A stretch of 64,000 nt of DNA from Qipengyuania vesicularis (GTDB lineage: Bacteria; Pseudomonadota; Alphaproteobacteria; Sphingomonadales; Sphingomonadaceae): contig NZ_JAIGNJ010000003.1 of assembly GCF_019711415.1 (NCBI RefSeq), forward strand, positions 186,001-250,000. The letters run 5' to 3'. This document shows positions 18,499-26,497 of the stretch, one piece after another. The position numbers were made by a program, and so were the translations under genes. How positions within the stretch are numbered: the stretch's first letter is position 1; every line of letters starts with the position of its first letter. The notes under the pieces are model-generated. The model worked only from the letters and a program-made list of their open reading frames with translations, did no database searches and had not been told where the DNA came from.

Positions 18499-18529
18499 CC
18501 CCGTCGGCCAGTGGTCGGCGGGGTTTTTT
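18499..18529 (+). terminator. Rho-independent terminator after M13 peptidase
   Basis: Eleven-base stem (CCCCGTCGGCC / GGTCGGCGGGG, two G-T wobbles) with a three-base loop, followed by six T. It starts 25 bases after the peptidase stop. Confidence 0.9.
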
Positions 18530-18702
18530 GTTTGTGCTGATCTCTTGTGAACCCGCCTCCGCGGATTCATCCTCGCTATGCGTGCAGCACGCTGCACCCG
18601 CTGCGGGCGGGCGGTCGCCCTTGCCGGACCTCAATCAGCCCGGCTTTCCTCGGCGACAAAATGGTTTGATTTGGCCCGGTCTTGTGCCAATTCCCGCCGC
18701 CA

Positions 18703-19497
18703 ATGACATTCCTCCAAGAACTCATCGTCGCGATCGTCCAGGGCATCACCGAGTTTCTCCCGATCTCATCCTCGGGACACCTCATCCTGATCCCGAAGCT
18801 GACCGATTTTCCCGACCAGGGGCCGCTGATCGATGTGGCCGTCCACGTCGGATCGCTCCTCGCGATCATCCTCTATTTCCGCAAGGACGTGATGGGGCTT
18901 GCGCGCGGCGGGTTCGCGAGCGTCGGGCTCGGCAAGGATGACCAGCAGCGCAAGCTGTTCTGGTTCATCGCGATCGGTACCATCCCCGCTGTACTCGCAG
19001 GGCTATTCATCAAGATGGGCGGCTATCTGGAGGGATTTCGCTCGACCGACCTCGTCGCGACCAACCTCATCGTGTTCGGTATCCTGCTCGGCCTTGCCGA
19101 CAAATTCGGCAAGCAGACCAAGGCCTATGAGGACATGAGCCTCAAGGACGCCGTTCTGGTGGGCATCGCGCAGGCGCTGGCTCTGATCCCCGGCACCAGC
19201 CGTTCCGGCGCCACCATGACGGCAGCGCGGGCATTGGGATACGGCCGGGTGGAGTCGGCCCGGTTCTCCTTCCTTCTGGCAATCCCGGCCGTTGCCGGCG
19301 CGGGCATTCTGGCCGCATTCGACCTGTCGGAAGCGACTGCGCAGATGCAGCAGGATGCGCTTGTTTCGGGCGTGCTGACCTTCTTCACCGCGCTCGCCAC
19401 GATGATGTTCTTAATGAGCTTCCTCAAGAAGGCATCGATGCTGGTATTCGTGGTCTACCGGGTGGTCCTCGGGATCGCGCTGCTCACCCTGCTTTAA
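18703..19497 (+). CDS. uppP: Undecaprenyl-diphosphatase (UppP/BacA)
   Basis: Integral membrane phosphatase that recycles undecaprenyl pyrophosphate to the lipid carrier used for peptidoglycan and surface polysaccharides; the family confers bacitracin tolerance. Both catalytic motifs are present: EFLPISSSGHLIL near the N-terminus and PGTSRSGATM at about residue 165, with eight or so membrane helices. The ATG start MTFLQELIVAIVQG gives 264 residues, normal length. No clear ribosome-binding site precedes it, so translation may be weak or leaderless; a TTG at 18682 is a less likely alternative. Confidence 0.95.
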   Translation: MTFLQELIVAIVQGITEFLPISSSGHLILIPKLTDFPDQGPLIDVAVHVGSLLAIILYFRKDVMGLARGGFASVGLGKDDQQRKLFWFIAIGTIPAVLAGLFIKMGGYLEGFRSTDLVATNLIVFGILLGLADKFGKQTKAYEDMSLKDAVLVGIAQALALIPGTSRSGATMTAARALGYGRVESARFSFLLAIPAVAGAGILAAFDLSEATAQMQQDALVSGVLTFFTALATMMFLMSFLKKASMLVFVVYRVVLGIALLTLL

Positions 19498-19540
19498 GTC
19501 CTCGGCTCGCCGCACCCCGCCATCTTTCCGTCACATTGCC

Positions 19541-19565
19541 GGAACCATCGCCTCGCGCATGGTTT
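19541..19565 (+). promoter_or_regulatory. Weak EcfG-like promoter candidate before GlsB gene
   Basis: GGAAC at 19541-19545 is followed after 16 bases by GTTT. General-stress sigma factor EcfG normally reads GGAAC-N16/17-CGTT, so the spacing or the -10 is off by one here. YeaQ/GlsB genes are frequent general-stress targets in other alphaproteobacteria, which makes the site worth noting. Confidence 0.35.
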
Positions 19566-19598
19566 GATAGGGCGAGTACCAATTGCAAGGAAGCACTA

Positions 19599-19853
19599 AT
19601 GGGTCTGATCATCCTGATCGTAACCGGCGCCCTCCTGGGCTGGCTGGCGACGATCGCCCTGAAAATCGAAGATGGGCGCGGCATTCTGCGGAATGTCGTT
19701 GTCGGCATCATCGGTTCGCTGGGCGTGGGGCTGGCGACCTCGGGCGGCGTCTTTCTGGGCGCTATCCGGGCAAGCACGCTCCTGTGGGCTGCGATCGGAG
19801 CTATCGTGCTGATTGGCTTGTACAATTTCGTGCGCGAGAAGGCCTTGCCATAG
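19599..19853 (+). CDS. GlsB/YeaQ/YmgE family stress membrane protein
   Basis: 84-residue, three-helix inner-membrane protein: MGLIILIVTGALLGWLATIALK, GILRNVVVGIIGSLGVGLA and a last helix ending in LIGLYNFVREKALP. The glycine-rich pattern and size fit the transglycosylase-associated (GlsB/YeaQ) family, whose members are induced by stress but have no established biochemistry. AAGGA precedes the ATG. A longer reading from 19536 adds a non-family leader. An EcfG-like site lies just upstream. Confidence 0.9.
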   Translation: MGLIILIVTGALLGWLATIALKIEDGRGILRNVVVGIIGSLGVGLATSGGVFLGAIRASTLLWAAIGAIVLIGLYNFVREKALP

Positions 19854-19928
19854 GCTCGCCACGCTTTACCAAACGCTTATGAGGTCGCAGCGCTTCTGCT
19901 CGCGCCTCTCAATGAAGGGGAATACAAC

Positions 19929-20174
19929 ATGAAATTCACCAAGACCGCACTCGTCGCCTCGGCCGCCGCCATGAGCCTCGGCCTCGCAGCCTGCGACAGC
20001 CCGGCAGAAAACCAGGCCGAAGACGAAGTCGAAGCCATGGAAGATACCCGTGACGCAACCGTCGACCAGATGGAAGAATCGGGCGAAATCACCGAAGACC
20101 AGGCCGATGCCATGGACGACCAGACCGACGCCATGGAAGAGACCATGGAAGACGAGATCGACGAGACGATGTAG
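19929..20174 (+). CDS. Small acidic lipoprotein, copy A
   Basis: 81 residues: MKFTKTALVASAAAMSLGLAAC is a lipoprotein signal with lipobox LAAC (Cys22), after which nearly every third residue is Glu or Asp (VEAMEDTRD, MEESGEITEDQADAMDDQTDAMEETMEDEIDETM), predicted as a charged helix. It resembles copy B at 20341 in signal peptide, repeat style (EAMED, DAMED) and flanking layout, so the two look like a tandem duplication. Its own terminator follows 30 bases after the stop. Function unknown; a Lpp/ecotin-like envelope spacer or metal-binding surface is a guess. Confidence 0.85.
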   Translation: MKFTKTALVASAAAMSLGLAACDSPAENQAEDEVEAMEDTRDATVDQMEESGEITEDQADAMDDQTDAMEETMEDEIDETM

Positions 20175-20203
20175 GTCTGACTGTTCGATCAAAGATACGA
20201 AAG

Positions 20204-20233
20204 GGGCTCCGGAGCAATCCGGGGCCCTTTTTT
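20204..20233 (+). terminator. Rho-independent terminator after acidic lipoprotein A
   Basis: Ten-base stem GGGCTCCGGA / TCCGGGGCCC with one G-T pair, GCAA tetraloop, then six T. Confidence 0.92.
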
Positions 20234-20243
20234 CATCCCAAGC

Positions 20244-20268
20244 GGAACCAAATCGCCTGCGACACATT
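20244..20268 (+). promoter_or_regulatory. Possible EcfG-type promoter before lipoprotein B
   Basis: GGAAC at 20244-20248, 16 bases, then CATT (consensus CGTT, one mismatch). It lies directly after the copy A terminator and about 75 bases before the copy B start, where a promoter is required because the terminator separates the genes. Confidence 0.3.
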
Positions 20269-20340
20269 CTTGCCATGATTGAGGGTTGGTCGCGAGGGCG
20301 CGGCAGGTCTCGCAATCAAGGTAACCAAGGGGAACTAAAC

Positions 20341-20589
20341 ATGAAATTCACCAAAGCTACGCTCGTCGCATCGGCAGCAGCCCTGAGCCTCGGCCTCGCA
20401 GCATGCGACGGTCCGCAGGAAGAAGCCATGGAAGATGCTGCTGAAGAGCAGGAATCGGCCATCGACGCACAGGCTGAAGCCATGGAAGACGCTGGCGCTT
20501 CGGAAGAGGCCGTGGAAGCCATGGAAGACAAGGCTGACGCCGTCGAAGACGCTGGTGAAGAAGCTGCCGACGAAATGGACGGCATGTAA
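20341..20589 (+). CDS. Small acidic lipoprotein, copy B
   Basis: 82 residues; signal MKFTKATLVASAAALSLGLAAC differs from copy A at a few positions only. The mature part (EEAMEDAAEEQESAIDAQAEAMED, EAVEAMEDKADAVEDAGEEAADEMDGM) is again an extremely acidic Ala/Glu/Met helix. AAGGGGAAC precedes the ATG. A near-identical terminator hairpin to that of copy A follows, supporting duplication of the whole transcription unit. A third related gene lies at 26498-26782 on the other strand. Confidence 0.86.
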   Translation: MKFTKATLVASAAALSLGLAACDGPQEEAMEDAAEEQESAIDAQAEAMEDAGASEEAVEAMEDKADAVEDAGEEAADEMDGM

Positions 20590-20619
20590 GCCAGACATTT
20601 CCTTCGGGAAAAACGAAGA

Positions 20620-20646
20620 GGCTCCGGAGCGATCCGGAGCCTTTTT
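20620..20646 (+). terminator. Rho-independent terminator after acidic lipoprotein B
   Basis: Perfect nine-base stem GGCTCCGGA / TCCGGAGCC with a GCGA tetraloop and five T. It lies just before the convergent phhA stop and may partly serve that strand too. Confidence 0.92.
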
Positions 20647-20667
20647 CATTTCAGCTGGCGTCCCGAT

Positions 20668-21609
20668 TCAGACCGGCATTGCTCCCGATCCGCGACCGCC
20701 GCGCAGCGTGTATTCGAGCGTGCCCTCGTTCACGACATAGTCGACATCGATCACCGCCGTATTGGCATAGGTGAAGCCCGCGCCAAGGCTCTTGTAGAGC
20801 TTGTCGAAATCGCGCTCCACTGTCTGGCGGTAAAGGTCCTCGAAGCTCGAAATTACGAAATAGGTCGGCTGCAGGTCGCTGATGACGTAATCGGTACGCA
20901 TAACGCGGTCGACATTGAGCATGATCCGGTTCGGGCTCTCGGCCTCGACCGAATAGACCACTTCAGTCGGCCCCGACAGAATACCTGCACCATAGGCGCG
21001 GATGTCGCCAGGCGCCTCCTCGATCAGGCCGAATTCGACCGTGTACCAGTAGAGCGAGCCCAGCGCCTTCAGCCGGTTGTAGCGCATCGCCTTCCAGCCG
21101 GCCTTGCCATATTCCTGCATGTAATCGGCATAGACCGGATCGGTCAGCATCGGGACGTGGCCGAAGACATCGTGGAAGACATCGGGTTCCTGGATGTAAT
21201 CGAAGGTCTCGCGCGTGCGGATGAAATTGCCCGCCGGAAAGCGGCGGTTAGCAAGGTGCCAGAAGAAGACGTGATCGGGAATGAGCATGGGAACGGGCAC
21301 CACGCTCCAGCCGGTCAGCTTGTCGAGCTCTTCGGAAAGCTTGCCGAATTCGGGCACGCCGCCGCGGCCAAGGTCGAGCTTCTCGGTGCCTTCCATAAAC
21401 GCGGTCGCCGCGCGGCCGGGCAGCATTTCCATCTGCCGCTTGAACAGATCGTCCCAGATGGCATCGTCTTCGCTGTCGTATTCGGTCTGTTTGGGCTCGA
21501 GCCAGTCGTCACCGACATGCGCGGGCTTTTTCAACGGCGCGGTAAAAACGTCTGCCGGAAGGTCCGGAAGGCGGCTAAAGTCCTGATCGGATTCTGCAAG
21601 TGTAGCCAT
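20668..21609 (-). CDS. phhA: Phenylalanine 4-monooxygenase
   Basis: Tetrahydrobiopterin-dependent, non-heme-iron enzyme converting phenylalanine to tyrosine. The 313-residue product carries the bacterial family's core: FIRTRETFDYIQEPDVFHDVFGHVPML, with the two iron-binding histidines (HDVFGH), and the iron-ligand glutamate in YWYTVEFGLIEE, then GAGILSGPTEVVYS. The start MATLAESDQDF is preferred; 13 further codons upstream look non-family. Divergent from ppk2. No pterin dehydratase (phhB) gene lies beside it. Confidence 0.95.
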   Translation of the reverse strand: MATLAESDQDFSRLPDLPADVFTAPLKKPAHVGDDWLEPKQTEYDSEDDAIWDDLFKRQMEMLPGRAATAFMEGTEKLDLGRGGVPEFGKLSEELDKLTGWSVVPVPMLIPDHVFFWHLANRRFPAGNFIRTRETFDYIQEPDVFHDVFGHVPMLTDPVYADYMQEYGKAGWKAMRYNRLKALGSLYWYTVEFGLIEEAPGDIRAYGAGILSGPTEVVYSVEAESPNRIMLNVDRVMRTDYVISDLQPTYFVISSFEDLYRQTVERDFDKLYKSLGAGFTYANTAVIDVDYVVNEGTLEYTLRGGRGSGAMPV

Positions 21610-21670
21610 ATCGTTACCGTTGATACTACTACTGCCGGTGCGACGCAAATGGTCAGCGAGAGGGGGAGAT

Positions 21671-22441
21671 ATGAAGAAATCGGATTACGAGGACGCGATC
21701 GAGCCGATGCAGGAGGAGCTGGTGGCTATGGCGCGCTGGGCGCGGGTCACCGGCCAACGGATCGTGGTAATCTTCGAAGGGCGCGATACCGCCGGCAAGG
21801 GCGGCGCGATCCGCGCTGTTTCGGAAAAGCTCAACCCGCGCCAATGCCACGTCATCGCGCTGGGCAAGCCGACCGAAGACGAGCAGGGCCAGTGGTATTT
21901 CCAGCGCTATGTCGATTACCTGCCGACCAAGGGCGAGATAACGCTGTTCGATCGTAGCTGGTACAACCGCGCGGGCGTCGAGAAAGTCATGGGCTTCTCG
22001 ACTGACGAGCAGGTCGAGCAATTCCTCGACCAGGTTCCTACGTTCGAAAAAATGCTCGTCGATGACGGCATCCTGCTTTTCAAATACTGGCTCGGCACGG
22101 ATCAAGCGAACCAGGAGGAGAGGCTCCGCGAACGGCTGGAGGATCCCCTCAAGCGCTGGAAGCTGTCACCCATCGACCTGGCCGCGCGCGACAAATACGA
22201 CGCCTATACCGATGCGCGCGAGGAGATGTTGCGGCGCACGCATACCAGCCATGCACCCTGGACCCTTGTCGATTTCAATGATCAGAAACAGGGCCGGCTC
22301 ACCCTCGTGCGCGACCTGCTCGACCGGATGCCGGACACTTATTGCGAGCCAGCCGAGATCGACTTTCCCGAGCTTGGACGAGAGCCCCAGGCAGAAACCT
22401 ACGGCGTGCTCAAGCCGATCGCGAACTATCCGGTAGACTAG
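21671..22441 (+). CDS. ppk2: Polyphosphate kinase 2
   Basis: PPK2 family enzyme that transfers phosphate between polyphosphate and nucleotides. 256 residues, single-domain (class I/III size). Visible: Walker A GRDTAGKGG within VVIFEGRDTAGKGGAI, lid-type GKPTEDEQGQWYFQRY, and Walker B FDRSWYNRAGVE. GGGGAG precedes the ATG; the first 17 codons of a longer reading are excluded. The stop overlaps the convergent thiolase gene by four bases. Whether it prefers GDP/ADP or NMPs cannot be read by eye. Confidence 0.94.
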   Translation: MKKSDYEDAIEPMQEELVAMARWARVTGQRIVVIFEGRDTAGKGGAIRAVSEKLNPRQCHVIALGKPTEDEQGQWYFQRYVDYLPTKGEITLFDRSWYNRAGVEKVMGFSTDEQVEQFLDQVPTFEKMLVDDGILLFKYWLGTDQANQEERLRERLEDPLKRWKLSPIDLAARDKYDAYTDAREEMLRRTHTSHAPWTLVDFNDQKQGRLTLVRDLLDRMPDTYCEPAEIDFPELGREPQAETYGVLKPIANYPVD

Positions 22442-23670
22442 GCGGCGCGCTCGAATACGGCGGCCATGCCCTGCCCGCCGCCGATGCACATGGTCTCGAG
22501 CCCGTAGCGTACCTCACGGCGCTGCATTTCGTGCGCCATATCGGCGAGGATGCGGATGCCGGTCGCGCCGATAGGATGGCCCAGTGAGATGCCCGAGCCA
22601 TTGACGTTGACTATATCGCGGCGGCTGTCGTCTTCTGCAAAGCCCCAGCCGTTGAGTACCGCCAGCGCCTGCGGGGCGAAGGCTTCGTTGAGTTCGACGA
22701 GGCCGATATCGTCCCAGCCGAGGCCGTTCCTGGCGAAGAGACGCTCTACCGCCGGGACCGGGCCGATGCCCATCCGCGAAGGATCGCAGCCCGCCGCGCT
22801 CCACGAATGGAACCACAGGATCGGTTCGAGACCGAGCTCTTCTACCTTGTCTTCCGCCACCACGAGGCAGGCGGCCGCCGCATCGTTCTGCTGGCTGGCG
22901 TTGCCCGCCGTAACAATGGCATCGGGATCGCGCTTCAGGTCGATGGCGCGCAGCTTCGACAGGCTCTCCATATCGGCATCCGCCCGGAAACCCTCGTCCT
23001 TGGCGAAGACAACCGGGTCGCCGCGCCGCTGGGGAATTTCGACCGGCACCAGCTGTTCGTCGAACTTGCCCTCGTCCCATGCGCGTGCCGCATTCTGGTG
23101 GCTGCGCACGGCGAAGGCATCCGACGCTTCGCGGCTAATATCGTAATCCTTGGCGAGATTTTCCGCCGTCTCGATCATGCCGGTGATCACGCCGAAGCGT
23201 TCGATCGGCTGGCTCATCAGGCGCCCACGGGTCAGGCGGTCCCATAACACGATGTCCCCCATGCGTGCGCCGTGGCGGGCCTTGGTCGTGTAGTGTTCGA
23301 CATTGGACATGCTCTCGACGCCGCCCGCGAGCACGCAGTCGGCCATGCCGGTCTGGACCATCATGGCAGCGGTGGCGACCGCCTGCAGGCCCGAGCCGCA
23401 GCGCCGGTCGAGCTGCATGCCGGGGACCTCGATCGGATAGCCTGCGGCGAGCCAGCTCCAGCGCCCGATAGCCGGCGCTTCGCCGCTGCCATAGCCTTGG
23501 CTGAACACGACATCGTCGACACGCATCGGGTCGATGCCCGAACGCTCGACCAGCGCCTTGATGATGACCGCACCGAGCTCGCCTGCTTCAAGCGGGGCGA
23601 GGCTGCCGAGAAACTTGCCGACGGGCGTACGAAGCGGCTTGCAGATGGCGACGCGGCGTAATTGGGTCAC
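22438..23670 (-). CDS. Acetyl-CoA C-acyltransferase (thiolase)
   Basis: 410-residue thiolase. The nucleophile cysteine is in LDRRCGSGLQAV, the His in GHPIGATG, and the second catalytic Cys in CIGGGQG; NEAFAPQALAVL is also typical. It cleaves 3-ketoacyl-CoA (or condenses acetyl-CoA). The GTG start sits after GAGAGGA; an ATG five codons earlier has no site. It is the last of the co-oriented acyl-CoA dehydrogenase / CoA-transferase / thiolase genes, but a REP-like hairpin fills the 111 bases before it, so it may be expressed separately or with reduced read-through. Confidence 0.93.
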   Translation of the reverse strand: MTQLRRVAICKPLRTPVGKFLGSLAPLEAGELGAVIIKALVERSGIDPMRVDDVVFSQGYGSGEAPAIGRWSWLAAGYPIEVPGMQLDRRCGSGLQAVATAAMMVQTGMADCVLAGGVESMSNVEHYTTKARHGARMGDIVLWDRLTRGRLMSQPIERFGVITGMIETAENLAKDYDISREASDAFAVRSHQNAARAWDEGKFDEQLVPVEIPQRRGDPVVFAKDEGFRADADMESLSKLRAIDLKRDPDAIVTAGNASQQNDAAAACLVVAEDKVEELGLEPILWFHSWSAAGCDPSRMGIGPVPAVERLFARNGLGWDDIGLVELNEAFAPQALAVLNGWGFAEDDSRRDIVNVNGSGISLGHPIGATGIRILADMAHEMQRREVRYGLETMCIGGGQGMAAVFERAA

Positions 23671-23686
23671 AGAAATTCCTCTCAAT

Positions 23687-23778
23687 CCGTTCGGGCTGAG
23701 CTTGTCGAAGCCCTGTTCTTCACTTTGGGACGAGCGCTAAAATAAAGTGCAGCCCTTCGACAAGCTCAGGGCGAACGG
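23687..23778. repeat. REP-like extended palindrome
   Basis: Two 29-base arms, 23687-23715 and 23750-23778, are inverted copies matching at 25 of 29 positions, sharing the core CTTGTCGAAG / CTTCGACAAG. An inner pair CACTTT (23721-23726) / AAAGTG (23744-23749) extends the hairpin. I recall this gctTCGACAAGCTCAG-type sequence as an intergenic repeat common in sphingomonads and Erythrobacter; copy number here cannot be tested. It is the only copy I noticed in the window. Confidence 0.8.
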
Positions 23779-23781
23779 TGA

Positions 23782-25011
23782 TTAGGTGGGCGCGTCAGAC
23801 AAACGAGCTATGTCCCTGTCAATCAATTCTCCAATCGCGCCCGACGAAAGCCCCAGCCTCTCTGCCAGCACCTCCTCCGTATGCTGCCCGAGATAGGGTG
23901 CAGGAGCGGGCTCACCGGCCTCGCGGCCCGGGATGTTGGCGAAGCTGCGGGTGGCGGGATATTCGAAACCGGACGGGTTGGTGTCGGTCTTCGTGAAGAG
24001 CGGATTTTCGTCAACCAGAACAGGGTCGTTCGCCGCTTCGTGCATGGTGCGGTAACGCTCGAACGTACAGCCTTCCGCAGCCATGCGGCGCTCGAGCTCG
24101 GGCCAGTCCATCGTCCCAGCACGTGACTGGAAGAGGTCGAACAGCGCATGGCGATGCTTGAAGCGCGGATCGTCGCCATCGGCGAAACGCACGCCGCATT
24201 GCTGTTCGAGTCGAGCGATTTCATCTTCGACCCCGAAGGCCTTCACCAGGCCCGTCCATTGCTTTGCCGTGAGTGCCGCGACCATGAAGCGGATGTTGTC
24301 GAGGCTGCGGAAATCGCGCCCGAAAGCTCCCCAGATCGCATTGCCGAGCCGTTCGCGGTCGGCCCCGCGATAGAGCATCTCGGCCATGGCTCCGCTGTTC
24401 GCGACCGTACCGATAGCCACATCGCCCAGCGGCACGCGAAGCTCGCTGCCTTCCCCCGTGTGATCGCGGTGGCGGATCGCAGCGACCAAGGCGAAGGCAC
24501 AGTATGCGCCGGTGATGAAATCCCACGCAGGCAGGACCTGGTTGACCGGCGGCGCGGTGGCGTCATCCCATTCCTCCGGCCCGCACATCAACGGGTAACC
24601 GCTCGCGGCATTGACCGTGAAGTCCATCGCCTGGCGCCCATCATGCCAGCCCATGATCCGCACGCTGACAAGCTCCGGACAATTTGCCGCCACGGCTTCG
24701 TGCGAGAGGAAGCTCTTCTCGGGCAAATTCGTGATGAGGTTTCCGGTCTTCGCCGAGAGTTCGACCAGCAGCTCGCGCCCCTCGGCGCTGCGCAAGTCGA
24801 GCGCGACCGATTTCTTCGCCCGGTTGAGGTTTTCCCAACTTAGCGAGCGGCCCTCCTTGGTGAGCATGTAGCGGTCGTAATCGAGACCGCCCGCCTTGTG
24901 ATCGACGCGGATCACCTCTGCACCCATCTGGGCGCAGTAAAGCCCGGCAGTGGGCGAGGCGACGAAGCTGGAGGCTTCGATAATGCTCAGGTCGTTGAGG
25001 AGGCCGTACAC
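23782..25011 (-). CDS. mct: CaiB/BaiF class III CoA transferase, mesaconyl-CoA isomerase-like
   Basis: 409-residue class III CoA transferase. It aligns by eye along its length with Chloroflexus 2-methylfumaryl-CoA (mesaconyl-C1-CoA/C4-CoA) isomerase Mct: GGLDYDRYMLT, DFTVNAASGYPLMCGP, VLPAWDFITGAYCAFALVAA, AIWGAFGRDFRSLDNIRFMV and the ending LGQHTEEVLAERLGL. Asp197 in PLGDVAIG is the candidate catalytic aspartate. The start follows the acyl-CoA dehydrogenase stop by three bases. Mct moves CoA within one dicarboxylic acid. No other 3-hydroxypropionate-cycle gene lies nearby, so the substrate here may differ. Confidence 0.85.
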   Translation of the reverse strand: MYGLLNDLSIIEASSFVASPTAGLYCAQMGAEVIRVDHKAGGLDYDRYMLTKEGRSLSWENLNRAKKSVALDLRSAEGRELLVELSAKTGNLITNLPEKSFLSHEAVAANCPELVSVRIMGWHDGRQAMDFTVNAASGYPLMCGPEEWDDATAPPVNQVLPAWDFITGAYCAFALVAAIRHRDHTGEGSELRVPLGDVAIGTVANSGAMAEMLYRGADRERLGNAIWGAFGRDFRSLDNIRFMVAALTAKQWTGLVKAFGVEDEIARLEQQCGVRFADGDDPRFKHRHALFDLFQSRAGTMDWPELERRMAAEGCTFERYRTMHEAANDPVLVDENPLFTKTDTNPSGFEYPATRSFANIPGREAGEPAPAPYLGQHTEEVLAERLGLSSGAIGELIDRDIARLSDAPT

Positions 25012-25014
25012 CCC

Positions 25015-26196
25015 TCAGACACTCGCCGCATATTCGCGCAGCATGCGCTTGGCTATCTGCAGCTGGAGGATCTGCGTCGTGCCTTCGTAGATCCGGTAGA
25101 TGCGCGCATCGCGGAAGAAGCGCTCCGCATCGTATTCGGCGAGATAGCCTGCCCCGCCATAGATCTGCACCACGCGGTCGACCACGCGGCCGCACATTTC
25201 GCTAGCGAAGACCTTGAAGGCGGCGGCGTGTTTCACCGTGTCCTCGCCCCGGTCCACGCGCGCGGTGACGTCGGCCATCATCGCTTCGGCGGCGTAGATC
25301 TCGGTCCAGCTTTCGGCGAGCATCTGCTGGATCAGCTGGAAGTTGGCGATAGGTTCGCCGAAAGCCTGCCGCTCGTTCGCATATTTGATCGCGCTGTCGA
25401 GCGCGCGGCGGGCATAGCCAGCGCTCGCCGCGCCCACCGAGATGCGGCCATTGTCGAGGCTCATCATGGCAAAGCGGAAACCCTTGCCGGTCTCCCCACC
25501 CAGCAGCGCTTCGCCCGGAACGTGCACATCGTCGAGCATGACATCGGAGATATGGCTGCCCGACTGGCCCATCTTCTTGTCGGGGCTACCGGTCGAGATG
25601 CCCGGCGTGTCCATCGGCACGATGAAGGCACTGACATGCGCGTTTTTCGGCAGAGCGTCTTTCTCGGTTCGCGCCATGATCAGCGCGACATCGGCGTGCG
25701 GGGCGTTGGTGATGTACCGCTTGGTGCCGTTGAGGATCCAGCCGTTCCCGTCCGGGTCGGGCTTGGCCATGGTCTGCATCGCCGCGCTGTCAGAGCCGCT
25801 GCCGGGCTCGGTCAGGCCGAAACAGGCGATCTCGCCAGCAGCGATCCGCGGCCACCATTCGGCCTGCTGTTCCGGCGTGCCGCCGTTCTTGATCGCCGAA
25901 TTGAACATGCCGACGTTGATCGAGAAGATCGAGCGATAGGCAGGCGCGGCATAGGCCATCGTCTGCACGACCTTGGCATATTGCGTGATATTGAGCCCTG
26001 CGCCGCCATGCTCTTCCGGAACCGTGAGGCCGAAAAGACCCATGTCCTTCATTTCGGCGAGGATGTCGTCGGGAACCTTGTCTTCCTCGATCACCTGCTT
26101 TTCGGCAGGGATCAGGCGTTCGCGGACATAGCGTTCAAGCTGTTCGAGGAACTGGTCGAACGTGTCCTGGTCCATTCCGGGATTGGGTGTCGTCAC
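25015..26196 (-). CDS. Acyl-CoA dehydrogenase
   Basis: FAD-dependent alpha,beta-dehydrogenation of an acyl-CoA, passing electrons to ETF. 393 residues with the N-terminal helical domain, ACFGLTEPGSGSD (flavin and substrate binding), the GITAFIVP-equivalent VSAFIVPMDTPGI, and C-terminal RIYRIYEGTTQILQLQIAKRML, whose Glu is the likely base. The GTG start overlaps the upstream lipoprotein stop (GTGA) after GAGGGAGAG; an ATG seven codons inside is the alternative. Coupled to the mesaconyl-CoA-type transferase. Chain specificity unknown. Confidence 0.94.
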   Translation of the reverse strand: MTTPNPGMDQDTFDQFLEQLERYVRERLIPAEKQVIEEDKVPDDILAEMKDMGLFGLTVPEEHGGAGLNITQYAKVVQTMAYAAPAYRSIFSINVGMFNSAIKNGGTPEQQAEWWPRIAAGEIACFGLTEPGSGSDSAAMQTMAKPDPDGNGWILNGTKRYITNAPHADVALIMARTEKDALPKNAHVSAFIVPMDTPGISTGSPDKKMGQSGSHISDVMLDDVHVPGEALLGGETGKGFRFAMMSLDNGRISVGAASAGYARRALDSAIKYANERQAFGEPIANFQLIQQMLAESWTEIYAAEAMMADVTARVDRGEDTVKHAAAFKVFASEMCGRVVDRVVQIYGGAGYLAEYDAERFFRDARIYRIYEGTTQILQLQIAKRMLREYAASV

Positions 26197-26399
26197 GGCG
26201 TCTCTCCCTCGCTGGTGTCGCCTGCTTCCTCGCCCGGTTCGGCCATCAAGCGCTGCTCGTCGAGCATGGATGCGGCATCGTCCAGCGCCTCGGCTTCCTC
26301 CTGCGTGACCGGGCCGGGATCGACCCCTTCGGTGGAGGAATTGCAAGCAGCAAGGACTGCCATGGTCGCAAATGCGGGCAAAAGGACGAGTCTGTTCAT
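26193..26399 (-). CDS. Small lipoprotein upstream of acyl-CoA dehydrogenase
   Basis: 68 residues: MNRLVLLPAFATMAVLAACNSS is a lipoprotein signal with lipobox LAAC, followed by about 48 acidic residues (TQEEAEALDDAASMLDEQ, EPGEEAGDTSEGETP). The stop overlaps the acyl-CoA dehydrogenase start (GTGA). Such a short acidic lipoprotein translated directly with a beta-oxidation gene is unusual, but the coupling may be accidental. A longer reading from 26474 lacks a ribosome site. Confidence 0.72.
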   Translation of the reverse strand: MNRLVLLPAFATMAVLAACNSSTEGVDPGPVTQEEAEALDDAASMLDEQRLMAEPGEEAGDTSEGETP

Positions 26400-26497
26400 G
26401 GCGGCGATGCTATCTCTCCCGGGCGCAAGCGCCAAAGCCGCTACGGAAGAGGGCGAGCGAAGCCCGGGCTCCAACCCGCCCTTCCGGTGTTTCTGGC

